A stretch of 47,578 bases of DNA, taken from the NCBI RefSeq assembly GCF_014191425.1, contig NZ_JACHWP010000009.1, positions 1-47,578 of the forward strand. The letters run 5' to 3'. The stretch comes from Helcobacillus massiliensis. GTDB taxonomy: Bacteria > Actinomycetota > Actinomycetes > Actinomycetales > Dermabacteraceae. Below the pieces are notes generated by a model. That model did not search any database, was not told the origin of the DNA, and was given only the letters and a program-made list of their open reading frames with translations. The translations under genes were made by a program, and so were the position numbers. Of this stretch, positions 22,819-35,882 are shown one piece after another. The stretch's first letter is position 1. Each line of letters opens with the position of its first letter.

Positions 22819-23691
22819 ATGTCTGATTCCACTGCACGCGCGCGTGCCCTCACCGGTGCCGCGCTGTCGCGCCGCTCCCTGTTCGCCGCCGGTGCTTCCG
22901 TGGCCGGGCTCGGCGTCCTCGCCGCCTGCGGCGCGGGCGTGGACACGAAGGCGGGCGAGAAGGGCACGGTCGTGGTCGGCGCCAGCCCCGTTCCGCACGC
23001 GAAGATCCTCGAGTTCGTGCGCGACAACCTCGCGGAGAAGGAGAGCCTGACGGTCGAGGTCCGGGAGTACACCGACTACATCCTCCCCAACAAGGACCTC
23101 GCCTCGAAGGATCTGGACGCGAACTTCTACATGTCGATCCCGTACTTCGACACCGAGGTGAAGGCGAACAGCTACAAGTTCACCGCCGGAAAGCCGGTGC
23201 ACGTGGAACCGCTGGGCCTGTACTCGGAGAAGGCGAAGTCCACCGACGACATCCCCGAAGGCTCCGAGATCGCCATCCCGAACGATCCGACGAACCGCGG
23301 CCGCGCACTGTCGCTGCTGGAGTCCGCCGGCCTGATCAAGCTGAAGAGCGGCCTGGCGCCGAACTCCGCGACCGCTGAGGACGTCGAGGAGAACTCGAAG
23401 AAGCTGAAGTTCACGGAGCTGGAGGCGGCGATGATCGCCCGCACGCTGAAGGACTTCGGCGCCGGCGTGGTCAACGGCAACTACGCGATCGAGGCGAAGC
23501 TGAACCCTTCGGAGGATTCGATCTTCCTGGAGCCGGCGAAGGACAACCCGAACGCGAACATCCTCGCGTGGCGCACCGAGGACGACTCCAACGAGGACAT
23601 CAAGAAGCTGGAGAAGCTGCTGCACTCGCCCGAGGTGAAGAAGTTCATCGAGGAGACCTACACCGACGGCTCCGTTCTGCCCGCGTTCTGA
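22819..23691 (+). CDS. metQ: Methionine-binding lipoprotein
   Basis: The protein has 290 residues. It captures methionine outside the membrane and delivers it to MetNI. The N-terminus has a signal with SRRSLFAAG and the lipobox LAAC (Cys37), so it is lipid-anchored; the twin arginine makes Tat export possible. The mature part is an NLPA-type binding protein: TVVVGASPVPHAKILEFV, YTDYILPNKDLASKDLDANF, IPNDPTNRGRALSLLESAG. The ribosome site AAGGAG lies 6 bases before the ATG. It follows metNI in the same direction and is probably co-transcribed through the 178-base gap. Closely related NLPA proteins bind other ligands, but the operon supports methionine. Confidence 0.95.
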   Translation: MSDSTARARALTGAALSRRSLFAAGASVAGLGVLAACGAGVDTKAGEKGTVVVGASPVPHAKILEFVRDNLAEKESLTVEVREYTDYILPNKDLASKDLDANFYMSIPYFDTEVKANSYKFTAGKPVHVEPLGLYSEKAKSTDDIPEGSEIAIPNDPTNRGRALSLLESAGLIKLKSGLAPNSATAEDVEENSKKLKFTELEAAMIARTLKDFGAGVVNGNYAIEAKLNPSEDSIFLEPAKDNPNANILAWRTEDDSNEDIKKLEKLLHSPEVKKFIEETYTDGSVLPAF

Positions 23692-23712
23692 CAGCGGCCC
23701 ACCGCCTCCTCA

Positions 23713-23760
23713 CCGAACCCGGCCCGGATTGCCCTTTTCGGCTATCCTGGTCGGGTTCGG
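23713..23760 (+). promoter_or_regulatory. Promoter with flanking inverted repeat before the ten-helix protein
   Basis: TATCCT (23743-23748) is a good -10 box, placing the transcript start near 23755 and giving a leader of about 120 bases. It sits between perfect 9-base arms CCGAACCCG (23713-23721) and CGGGTTCGG (23752-23760). The arms span the -35, -10 and start region, so they may be an operator or the stem of a terminator for metQ. Confidence 0.45.
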
Positions 23761-23875
23761 CCATGTGAGCATTCGCCGGTTGGCCGACGGGTGCAGTGAC
23801 CACCATCGATGGTGCCTGCGAGCCCCACTTCCCCCGATTCCTGACCCGATTCCTCAGCAGAGAAGAGTCCCCACC

Positions 23876-25978
23876 ATGTCCAACCCGCCGCAGCCTCCGC
23901 AGGGCGGCTCGCACGCCGCCGGCGGTTCCGCCAACGGCGTGCCGCCGTCCCAGCCGTCCGCGCCCGAGCAGTCCTGGGGTCAGTACCCGTCGGCCGCGCC
24001 GGCCCCGCAGGGCCAGCACCCGTCGGCCGCTCCAGCGCCGGAGGGCCACGCCGCGCAGGCCCAGCCGCCGCACCCGGCGCATCCCGGCCAGCCCGCCCAG
24101 CAGCAGGCGCAGCCGGGCCAGCCGATGCAGGGCGGCCAGCAGCTTGCACCGCAGGGCCAGCAGGCCCAGCCGCAGGCCGGTCAGCAGTTCCACGGCCAGC
24201 AGCACTCCGAACCGACCGCGGAGCAGATGAAGGCGCACCTGTCCGGTCAGATGGAGCGCTTCGGCATCTCCAACCCGCTGCCGGCGATCCTCGCAGCGCT
24301 CGCCACCTACGGCGCCGGTCTCGTCGCCGCGATCATTACCCTCGTCTCGCTCGTGATCGCCGGCGCGATCGGGGCGTCCGGATCCTCGAGCACCACCGAC
24401 ATCAGCGAAGGCATCACCGGCATGGATGCCGACGGCGTGGGCGCCATCATCGGCCTGCCGTTCCATTTCGTCGCTATGGCCTGCTTCGCTGCGCTGAACC
24501 TCGTGCACGACGGTGAGGAGGTCTTTGCGATCCGCTTCGTGCCGATCCTCGTGTTCCTCACGATCCTCGTGTTCGGCTTCTTCGCCGGCCGCTTCATCCA
24601 GAAGCGCAGCCATGAGCCGTCGCTGCTGCACATCGCGGTGTCCTCGCTGATCGCCGGGTTCCCCATCGCGGTGATCGGCACACTGATGCCGTTCATCTTC
24701 GCAATCCGCGAGTCGGACGCCCGCCTGGATGCGGCCGGCCCGGGCGGCTTCTTCGGCCTCTGGTTCGTGTTCTCCCTGGTGCTGGCAGTGGGCCAGTTCT
24801 CGGGTGCGCAGCGTCCCCGCTGGTGGGCTGCTGTGCGTGAACTGTTCGCCGGTTTCCGCCTGGCGTTCGTCCACGCGCTGATCCTCGCCGTGGTCATGGT
24901 CGTCGGGTTCTTCCTGTACGGACTGTTCCAGGGAGTTGGCTTCACCGACCTGCTCTCCATGGTGTTCGTCCTGCCCCTGCTCGGCGGCGCTTTCGGCGGT
25001 CTCGGGGTTGCGATCGCGTCCCTCGCCGGCATCACCGTGTCCTATTCGGGCTACGGCGCCTCCGGGGCGGACGTGCTGACCCTGTTCAGCACGCCCTGGT
25101 ACGTGATCCTCCTGGTCCTCCTGCTGGATGTTGTGCTGCTGGTGGCGATGGCGGTGCTGTGGTCCCGTGGTCGCCGAGTGGTCCCGGGGAACATGCTGTC
25201 CATCGTGACGTCGTGGCTTGCGCTGCCCACCGCGTACTTCCTCGCCGGCATCGCCCTGACCGCGATCTCCACCCTCAACGGCGGGACGAGTCTGCTGGAC
25301 GGCGGATTCGGCTCGCTCGGCGGCAGCCTCGGTGCCCCGCTGTGGGCGCCGTTCCTGTTCGCCATCTGGGGCTTCGTGGTGGAGCTGCTGGCGCGCTTCG
25401 GCGGCCCGTTCATCACCCCGTTCATTCCGGAGGCGCTGACCAGCTGGATCCGCCGCAGCCGCCTGTCCGGCAGTCACTACGCTCCGCGTGAGGATGCGCT
25501 GGTCGACTCCCAGCCGCTCGCCGCGCTGCAGCTCGGTATGCCGGCTGCTGGTGCCGGTGCTGGTGCGGCGGCAGGTGGTGCCGGGCAGTCCGCCGGCAAC
25601 GGTCAGCCTGCTCAGCCGGTGCACCCGGGCCAGCCGATGCAGAGCGCACCTCAGCAGTCCGCGCCGTACCCGCCGCAGCAGAGTGCCCCACATGCACCGC
25701 AGCAGAGTGCCCCGCATGCACCGCAGCAGTCCGCGCAGCAGGCGCCGTTCGACCAGAACGCCTACCCGCAGTCTGCGCCGCAGGCACCGGGCCAGACCGG
25801 TGAGCAGCAGTACGGCTCCGCCCAGCCCGGTCAGCCGAACTCCGCTCCGCCGGCGCCGGGCTACCCGAATTCGGCGCCGCAGGCACCGGGGTACCCGAAT
25901 TCGGCACCGCCGGCGCCGGGAAGCACCGGTGAGCAGCCGCAGCAGTGGCGACCCACCCAGGACGGCCAGCAGAACTGA
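23876..25978 (+). CDS. Ten-helix membrane protein with Pro/Gln-rich ends, unknown function
   Basis: The protein has 700 residues. Residues 1-115 are Gln/Pro/Ala-rich and disordered (repeated PQGQ and PSAAPAP). About ten hydrophobic helices occupy residues 120-520, e.g. ALATYGAGLVAAIITLVSLV, LIAGFPIAVIGTLMPFIFAI, FVHALILAVVMVVGFFLYGL and WYVILLVLLLDVVLLVAMAV. The C-terminal 180 residues are again Pro/Gln-rich with tandem repeats. Disordered Pro-rich tails on both sides suggest an envelope scaffold binding SH3- or WW-like or cytoskeletal partners, but this is speculation and I do not recognise the family. The stop TGA replaces a Trp codon in a repeat that reads on beyond it (see findings). The ribosome site is weak. 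Confidence 0.75.
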   Translation: MSNPPQPPQGGSHAAGGSANGVPPSQPSAPEQSWGQYPSAAPAPQGQHPSAAPAPEGHAAQAQPPHPAHPGQPAQQQAQPGQPMQGGQQLAPQGQQAQPQAGQQFHGQQHSEPTAEQMKAHLSGQMERFGISNPLPAILAALATYGAGLVAAIITLVSLVIAGAIGASGSSSTTDISEGITGMDADGVGAIIGLPFHFVAMACFAALNLVHDGEEVFAIRFVPILVFLTILVFGFFAGRFIQKRSHEPSLLHIAVSSLIAGFPIAVIGTLMPFIFAIRESDARLDAAGPGGFFGLWFVFSLVLAVGQFSGAQRPRWWAAVRELFAGFRLAFVHALILAVVMVVGFFLYGLFQGVGFTDLLSMVFVLPLLGGAFGGLGVAIASLAGITVSYSGYGASGADVLTLFSTPWYVILLVLLLDVVLLVAMAVLWSRGRRVVPGNMLSIVTSWLALPTAYFLAGIALTAISTLNGGTSLLDGGFGSLGGSLGAPLWAPFLFAIWGFVVELLARFGGPFITPFIPEALTSWIRRSRLSGSHYAPREDALVDSQPLAALQLGMPAAGAGAGAAAGGAGQSAGNGQPAQPVHPGQPMQSAPQQSAPYPPQQSAPHAPQQSAPHAPQQSAQQAPFDQNAYPQSAPQAPGQTGEQQYGSAQPGQPNSAPPAPGYPNSAPQAPGYPNSAPPAPGSTGEQPQQWRPTQDGQQN
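25652..25723 (+). repeat. 24-base tandem repeat in the ten-helix gene
   Basis: Three 24-base units encode QQSAPYPP, QQSAPHAP and QQSAPHAP; units two and three are nearly identical in DNA. Codon-level identity indicates recent duplication. Confidence 0.8.
25838..25920 (+). repeat. 30-base tandem repeat in the ten-helix gene
   Basis: Units at 25838-25867, 25868-25897 and a partial one at 25898-25920 encode NSAPPAPGYP-type decapeptides. They extend the disordered C-terminal tail. Confidence 0.8.
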
Positions 25979-26043
25979 CCTGCTGGACCCGGTCAGCAGA
26001 ACTGGCCCGCTGTCCCCGGTCAGCCTTGGCGGGCTGAACTCTG

Positions 26044-26089
26044 GAAGAGAAAACCACCTCTGGAACGCTCCAGAGGTGGTTTTCTCTTC
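26044..26089. terminator. Bidirectional terminator, 21-base perfect stem
   Basis: Arms at 26044-26064 and 26069-26089 are perfect complements with loop ACGC. Runs of A on the left arm and T on the right make it work on both strands, suiting the convergent ten-helix and YkvI genes. Its core (CTGGAACGCTCCAGAGGTGG) recurs at 27315-27350. Confidence 0.85.
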
Positions 26090-26174
26090 TGAATTCTGGG
26101 TGTCGCGGTGATTGACGCCGCGTCCCGATCCGCAGCGGACGCTCCCCTCAGCAGCGGGTGCTCCCGCGCTCGGA

Positions 26175-27263
26175 TCAGCGAGCGGAGTCAGGCGCGTCGG
26201 TGCGGCGACCGCGTGGCAGCAGGCCCTCGCCGCTGGCGACGCGTCGAACAGTCCTGATGATCATCATGATCAGCAGGATCACGCCCACGTAGCCGTTGAT
26301 CACGTACACCAGGTTGACCATGTCGCTGAACGGCAGGATCAGGCCGATCACGGTGCCGAGTGCCGCCAGCCCCACCGTCAGGTACTTGAAGTTCGGGGTG
26401 CGGTCGGCGAAGAAGCGCGAGGCAACAGTCCACAGCAGCGGCACTGCGGTGGTGTAGATGCCGGCGACCACCATCACGGAGATGCCGGAGGCCAGCAGCG
26501 GGCTGATGTCGGAGGCGAGCGTCAGCATCGGAATCTCCGAGGTGCCCACGTGCGCGATGTTCGCCAGCAGACCCATGCCGACGATGGAGCAGGCGATGGC
26601 GAACGCGGTGCCGCCGAGGATGCCGCCGGCGACTCCTTCCTTCTGCGACCGGGTGGACTTGCCCAGCGCCGTCAGGAACGCTGCGAGCCACAGCATGCAG
26701 AAGCCCACGTACGACAGGGCCGACATGAACCAGTTGGAGGACGCCTGCTTGACCTCGAGGGTGGGCAGGAGGGCGACCCCGTCGGCCAGGCCCGACGGGT
26801 TCCGCAGCACGCCCACGAGGCCGAGGGCGATGGCGACCACGACGATCAGCGGGCCGATCTTGCCGATGACGTCCACCAACGACTTCAGACCGAACCACAC
26901 GCTGAGGCCGACGGCGATCGCAAGCGCCACACCGCCGATGTACGGAGAGAGGCCGTAGTGCTCCTTGAAGACGGCGCCGGCGCCGGACACCATCACGGTG
27001 AAGCTGAGGAACACGAACAGGGTGGAGAAGTAGTCGAAGCCGGTGCCGAGGATGCGGCCGCAGTAGTACTGGAAGATGCTGGAGGGGCGCTCGTACTGTT
27101 CGGCGCGGCCCACCGTCAGGAACTCGACCGAGACGTAGCTGATGAGGATGAGCGTGACCAGGGCGGTGCCGAAGATCCCCCAGTAGCCGTAGGAGGCGAA
27201 GTACTGGAGGATCTCCTGGCCCGTCGTGACCCACGTCGCAACCTCAGCCCGCGATGGCGCCAT
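26175..27263 (-). pseudogene. YkvI-family transporter, N-terminally truncated
   Basis: The 362 residues from the ATG at 27263 form a YkvI-type membrane protein of the APC/LeuT-fold group: TTGQEILQYFASYGYWGIFG, FDYFSTLFVFLSFTVMVSGA, IAVGLSVWFGLKSLVDVIG, LPFSDMVNLVYVINGYVGVI. Family members normally begin with a helix ending in GAGFASGQE; here only TTGQEILQYF remains and the first helix (about 18 residues, part of the substrate site in this fold) is replaced by unrelated GC-rich sequence. Between the upstream terminator hairpin and the ATG no TANNNT promoter box is present. The body is intact and in frame, so truncation is recent or an alternative start is used. Probable pseudogene. Confidence 0.6.
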
Positions 27264-27314
27264 CCCCGTCTGTCCCGCGCCGCCCCGTCCGGCTCCCGAC
27301 CCGACGTTGAGAAG

Positions 27315-27350
27315 ATGATCCACCCCTGGAGCGCTCCAGAGGTGGATCAT
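27315..27350. terminator. Palindromic terminator after the oligopeptidase gene
   Basis: A 36-base palindrome, 17 of 18 pairs matched, centred on GAGCGCTC, with outer arms ATGATCCACC and GGTGGATCAT. It follows the minus-strand oligopeptidase stop by about 45 bases. It shares its core with the hairpin at 26044 and its arms with the one at 43326. Confidence 0.65.
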
Positions 27351-27394
27351 TCACCGGGATTTCGCCGGTCGGGTCCGGCGCTGGCGTCAGACGG

Positions 27395-29689
27395 TCAGTC
27401 CGCCGTCAGCAGCTGCGTCGCGTCGATCTGATCGAGCAGGAATGCGAGCTGCTCGGCGCGCTCCTCCCACTTCGCGTAGCGTCCCGAACGACCGCCGTGC
27501 CCGGCGACCATCTCCAGCTTGAACAGGATCGGACGGTCCGGGATCGGCGCTGCCTCCTCGGGGCGGCCGCTGTAGTTGGAGGTCTCTTCGCGCAGGCGGG
27601 CCACCCATTTCGCCGGTTCCACGAAGAACACGCGGATGTCGTTGAGGCTCGTGGTGGCGAGGATCGCGGGGTACTGGACGTCGCGGATGTTCTCGGTCGG
27701 GGAGTACCCCTTCATGTATCGGTACACCTCCGGGTCCTCCAGCGGGTTGCCCCACTCCTCCCATTCGCCCACGGTCAGCGGCAGACTCGGGTCGAGGATG
27801 GTGGTGAGTGCGTCCACGAAGGGGACGGCGGCGTGGATCGCGCGGAACTTCTCCGGCGCCAGGTTCGCGACGGCGCCCATCAGCAGGCCGCCGGCGGAGC
27901 CGCCCTCAGCGGCGATGCGGTCCGGGTGGAACCAGCCCTCGTCCACGAGGAACTGGGCGCAGTCCACGAAGTCGGTGAAGGTGTTCTTCTTCTTCAGCAT
28001 CTTGCCGTTGTCGTACCAGTCGCGGCCCATCTCGCCGCCGCCGCGGATGTGCGCGATGGCGACCACGACTCCGCGGTCCAGCATGCTCAGCCAGCTCGGC
28101 ACGAGGGAGGGATCGGACGGGATCTCGTACGACCCGTACCCGTAGAGGAAGCCGGGGTTGCCGCCGTCGGGCTTCACCTCGGCGCGGTGCACGAGGGAGA
28201 TGGGGATGGCGGTGCCGTCCTGCGCGGTGGCCCAGAGCCGGTGCTCGCGGTACTGGCGGGCATCGAAGTTGGGGACGTTCTTGACCTTGAGGATGGTGGG
28301 CTGCTGCTGGGGCCCAGCGGTCGCGTCGATCTCGGCGATGGTGAGCGGGGTGAGCATGGACTGCAGGGCGTAGCGCACGGTGGTCTGCTCGAACAGGTTG
28401 TTGTGGACGAGGTCCACGCCGTCGAGCTCGCCGCCGTGGGAGATGTCCCAGGCGAGTCGCGCGTTCCAGCGGTCGGCGAGGGAAGCGCTGCCCCCGTCGG
28501 CCTCCCTGCCCCCGTCGGCCTCCCTGCCCCCGTCGGCCTGCTCGGCGCGGGGGATGATGCGGACGGCGGGGCGCCCGTCGGCCCGCATGGAGACCGCGAT
28601 GTGGGAGGCGAAGGCGTCCACGGCGGCGATGCGCTCTCCGCTGGCGGCGTCGAGGACGTCCGCCCAGCAGCCCGGGGTGTCGGTGGGGTTGTTGCGGGGA
28701 CCGACGGAGTCTGCCGCGCATGCGGCCACGGAGAATCCGCTGGTGGTGGCGTTGTGGACGATGAGCAGGTGGTCGCCGGCCCACTCCACGGAGTATTCGA
28801 GGCCGGGGGTGCGGCCTCCGACGGTGACCGGCTCGGCGTCGGGGTCGTCCAGCGGCATGATCCAGCATTCGCTGGTGGTGCGGGAGGCGGCTTCGGCGAC
28901 GAGCATGGTGCCGTCGCGGGATTCGCTGAAGCCGATCATGAACTTCTCGTCCTCTTCTTCGAGGATGAGGCGGTCCTCCGACTGCGGGGCGCCGATCGTG
29001 TGCATGTGGATGCGGTACTGCCGCCACGCGTCGTTGTTGGTGGCGTAGATGATGCGGGAGCCGTCGGTGGAGAAGGCGAGGCCGTAGGCGATGTCGGTGA
29101 CGCCGTCGTCGATGATGTCGCCGGTGGTGAGGTCCTTGATGATCAGCCGGTACACCTCACCGCCGGTGGTGTCGACGGCGTAGGCGAGGCGGTTGGATGC
29201 GTCGTTGACGGTCATGCCGCCCAGGGAGAAGAACTCTTCGCCTTCGGCGAGGGCCTGTGCGTCGAGGATGATCTCCTCGCCGTCGAGGAGGGCGTCGCTG
29301 GTGTCGTCGATGACGGGCGGGGCGTCGGCGTAGTCACCGGTGGCGCGGATGCGGGAGTAGCGGGGGTAGTCGTCGCCTTCGCGGGTGCGGGTGAGGTACC
29401 AGAAGTCGCCGTCGCGGAAGGGGACGGAGGTGTCGGTCTCCTGCGTATGGGAGCGGATCTCCTCCGTGATGGCGCCGCGCAGGTCCTTCAGCGGCGCCAT
29501 TACGGTGTCGCTGTAGGCGTTCTCCGCCGTGAGGTGCTCGATCACCTCGGGGTTCTCCTTGTCGCGCAGCCAGTCGAAGTCGTCGACGACGTCGTCGCCG
29601 TGGTGGCTGCGGATGATGGGACGCTTGTGGGGGATCGGCGGGATGGTGCGCTCGGCCGACGGGTTCTGCGGTGTCTCGGTTCCAGTCAT
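27395..29689 (-). CDS. Prolyl oligopeptidase family serine peptidase, oligopeptidase B-like
   Basis: The protein has 764 residues. A beta-propeller domain (about 70-430) caps an alpha/beta-hydrolase domain. The nucleophile is in EGGSAGGLLMG (Ser about 598), the acid in TTSLNDIRVFF and the histidine in AGHGGRSGRY (about 731). YGYGSYEIPSDP and HIRGGGEMGRDWYDNGK are oligopeptidase B/S9A signatures. It cleaves short peptides, in OpB after Arg or Lys, and with no signal peptide should be cytoplasmic. An ADGGRE repeat of three 18-base units is inserted in the propeller. The ATG at 29689 is 7 bases after a TAGGCT box, implying a leaderless mRNA; the longer open frame to 29860 crosses the tRNA gene and is rejected. 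Confidence 0.93.
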   Translation of the reverse strand: MTGTETPQNPSAERTIPPIPHKRPIIRSHHGDDVVDDFDWLRDKENPEVIEHLTAENAYSDTVMAPLKDLRGAITEEIRSHTQETDTSVPFRDGDFWYLTRTREGDDYPRYSRIRATGDYADAPPVIDDTSDALLDGEEIILDAQALAEGEEFFSLGGMTVNDASNRLAYAVDTTGGEVYRLIIKDLTTGDIIDDGVTDIAYGLAFSTDGSRIIYATNNDAWRQYRIHMHTIGAPQSEDRLILEEEDEKFMIGFSESRDGTMLVAEAASRTTSECWIMPLDDPDAEPVTVGGRTPGLEYSVEWAGDHLLIVHNATTSGFSVAACAADSVGPRNNPTDTPGCWADVLDAASGERIAAVDAFASHIAVSMRADGRPAVRIIPRAEQADGGREADGGREADGGSASLADRWNARLAWDISHGGELDGVDLVHNNLFEQTTVRYALQSMLTPLTIAEIDATAGPQQQPTILKVKNVPNFDARQYREHRLWATAQDGTAIPISLVHRAEVKPDGGNPGFLYGYGSYEIPSDPSLVPSWLSMLDRGVVVAIAHIRGGGEMGRDWYDNGKMLKKKNTFTDFVDCAQFLVDEGWFHPDRIAAEGGSAGGLLMGAVANLAPEKFRAIHAAVPFVDALTTILDPSLPLTVGEWEEWGNPLEDPEVYRYMKGYSPTENIRDVQYPAILATTSLNDIRVFFVEPAKWVARLREETSNYSGRPEEAAPIPDRPILFKLEMVAGHGGRSGRYAKWEERAEQLAFLLDQIDATQLLTAD
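28490..28543. repeat. 18-base tandem repeat, three copies, in the oligopeptidase gene
   Basis: Plus-strand unit gcccccgtcggcctccct is repeated exactly at 28490-28507 and 28508-28525, with a third slightly changed copy at 28526-28543. It encodes EADGGR units in a propeller loop. Each unit contains the over-represented octamer CCGTCGGC. Confidence 0.9.
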
Positions 29690-29696
29690 ACGGGGA

Positions 29697-29702
29697 AGCC
29701 TA
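29697..29702 (-). promoter_or_regulatory. -10 box (TAGGCT) of the oligopeptidase gene
   Basis: Minus strand: TAGGCT, seven bases TCCCCGT, then the ATG at 29689. It supports this start and a leaderless mRNA. Confidence 0.55.
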
Positions 29703-29787
29703 TCCGCGCGGACGCGATGCGTGACCTCGAACGCATGAACTGGAATCGACTTGGCGGCGACTGCAGGCTCCGGTAACGTGTACGGAC

Positions 29788-29875
29788 GGTAGCGTGTCCG
29801 AGCGGCCGAAGGTGCGACACTCGAAATGTCGTGTGCGGCAACCCCGCACCGGGGGTTCAAATCCCCCCGCTACCG
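29788..29875 (+). tRNA. tRNA-Ser (anticodon CGA)
   Basis: Acceptor arms GGTAGCG (29788-29794) and CGCTACC (29868-29874) pair perfectly, with discriminator G at 29875. The anticodon stem CGACA/TGTCG encloses loop CTCGAAA, giving anticodon CGA, which reads UCG serine codons. A long variable arm (GTGCGGCAACCCCGCAC region) and the T-loop GGTTCAAATCC are typical of a class II serine tRNA. The CCA end is not encoded. A TAACGT box at 29774-29779 is a plausible -10 element, and a strong hairpin follows at 29926. Confidence 0.96.
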
Positions 29876-29925
29876 CCGAAGATTCGGCTCCGCAGCATCG
29901 CCCAAGGGCATGCAGGAGATCGACG

Positions 29926-29958
29926 CAGAAGGACCCCGGTTCGGCCGGGGTCCTTCTG
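29926..29958 (+). terminator. Terminator of tRNA-Ser
   Basis: Perfect 14-base arms (29926-29939 and 29945-29958) with loop TTCGG. It is followed by TCGTTTCC, a weak T-tract. Confidence 0.8.
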
Positions 29959-29959
29959 T

Positions 29960-30480
29960 CGTTTCCGGGGTCGGGCGCAGAACCGGATGGCTGCAGCGGT
30001 CAGAGTGACGACCGGAGTACCAGGTGACCGCCGCGGCACTGGCGGGCAGTGGACCGCCCCCTCTCCGGGGCCCTTACGGACGTGCCGCCGTGCGCTTGCC
30101 GACGTTTCGGACGTGGCGCCGTGCGCTTGCCGACGATTGATGGCTCTATTCGGGACGTCAAGCGCCGGATCTCCCACATCCGCAGAAGGATCGATGCCCC
30201 CGGCTTGGGACGGTCGGTGCGCCCCTCGTAGCCGCGCCGCTCGATGCCCCATTCCTGCCTGAACTGCTCGATGACCCCTCCCGTACCCGCACCCGTAGGT
30301 GGTGCAATCCTGCCTGCACCGATAGGTGCTGCCGGTGACCAAGCAGAGTGGTAGCGGAGTGCAAGCAGGGAGGTGGAGGAGGAAGGACCACCGAACTGTT
30401 GGGGGTCGGTGCTGCAGTGGCGGGAGGCTCTCGGGAAGGTCTCAGGGAGTGATCAGAACCCCAGGACAGAGCGGTTTTAT
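29960..30480. other. Gap between tRNA-Ser and the rrn promoters, possible decayed gene
   Basis: No confident gene. On the minus strand a frame stays open from about 30450 to the TGA at 30000-30002 and contains protein-like text (VIEQFRQEWGIERRGYEGRT, then SILLRMWEIRRLTSRIEPSI) but has no good start. Within it a direct repeat of about 28 bases (cggacgtg-cgccgtgcgcttgccgacg type) occurs at 30077-30104 and 30109-30136. It may be the end of a lost gene; no family is recognised. Confidence 0.4.
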
Positions 30481-30509
30481 GACACGGACCACGAAACACC
30501 TGGTTGGGC

Positions 30510-30539
30510 TTGCGCGCCCCGGTTCGGGGGCCGTAATGT
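30510..30539 (+). promoter_or_regulatory. Candidate upstream rrn promoter (P1)
   Basis: TTGCGC (30510-30515), 18-base spacer, TAATGT (30534-30539). Weaker than the second promoter but well spaced. Tandem promoters are usual for rrn operons. Confidence 0.4.
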
Positions 30540-30664
30540 TTTATCTCGTTGCCCCGCAGGGCGGTGAACGGGAGATGAACTTCTTCCGGGTGCTGCTCAG
30601 GGAGATAACTGAAGAGGTGGACCGGGACGGTCGTTCGGTGTGGCTGAGGTCACGGTGCCGGGAT

Positions 30665-30693
30665 TTGACAGGGTCTGGTCAGCTGAGTAGGTT
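30665..30693 (+). promoter_or_regulatory. Main rrn promoter
   Basis: A perfect -35 TTGACA (30665-30670), exactly 17 bases, then -10 TAGGTT (30688-30693). It is the best promoter in the window. Transcription should start near 30700, about 200 bases before the 16S gene. Confidence 0.85.
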
Positions 30694-30754
30694 AGAGGGG
30701 TTGCTCCGGAGCGGACCGCCGATTGTGATCGGGGGCGAGGTTCGGGTGCGCAAG

Positions 30755-30777
30755 TTGTTTGATATCTCAATAGTGTG
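30755..30777 (+). promoter_or_regulatory. rrn leader antitermination site (boxA-like)
   Basis: TTGTTTGATATCTCAATAG resembles the actinobacterial rrn leader element (TGTTTGAGAACTCAATAG type) that recruits Nus factors. It is followed by a GCCAAA/TTTGGC hairpin (30790-30807) and a GCTGAT/ATCAGC hairpin near 30850, part of the 16S processing stem. Confidence 0.7.
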
Positions 30778-30901
30778 TCTGTTTATTGATGCCAAAGTTT
30801 TTTTTGGCAGAGGATCAATTTTCTAGTTGATTTCTTCGGACAATTGAACGCTGATTTTTATCAGCGTCGGTTGTTTGTTTTCTGCCGGGTTTCAAATTTT
30901 T

Positions 30902-35882
<4,981 letters not shown>

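Noticed and set aside
5870-25978. TGA in place of Trp as stop-codon recoding
   Set aside because: TGA is the true stop of most genes here; two local cases are better explained by mutation.
29690-29860. Longer oligopeptidase start at 29860
   Set aside because: It would read through the tRNA-Ser gene and ignores the -10 box at 29697.
30326-30826. 166-codon plus-strand frame before 16S
   Set aside because: It overlaps the rrn promoters and leader and shows no protein-like conservation.
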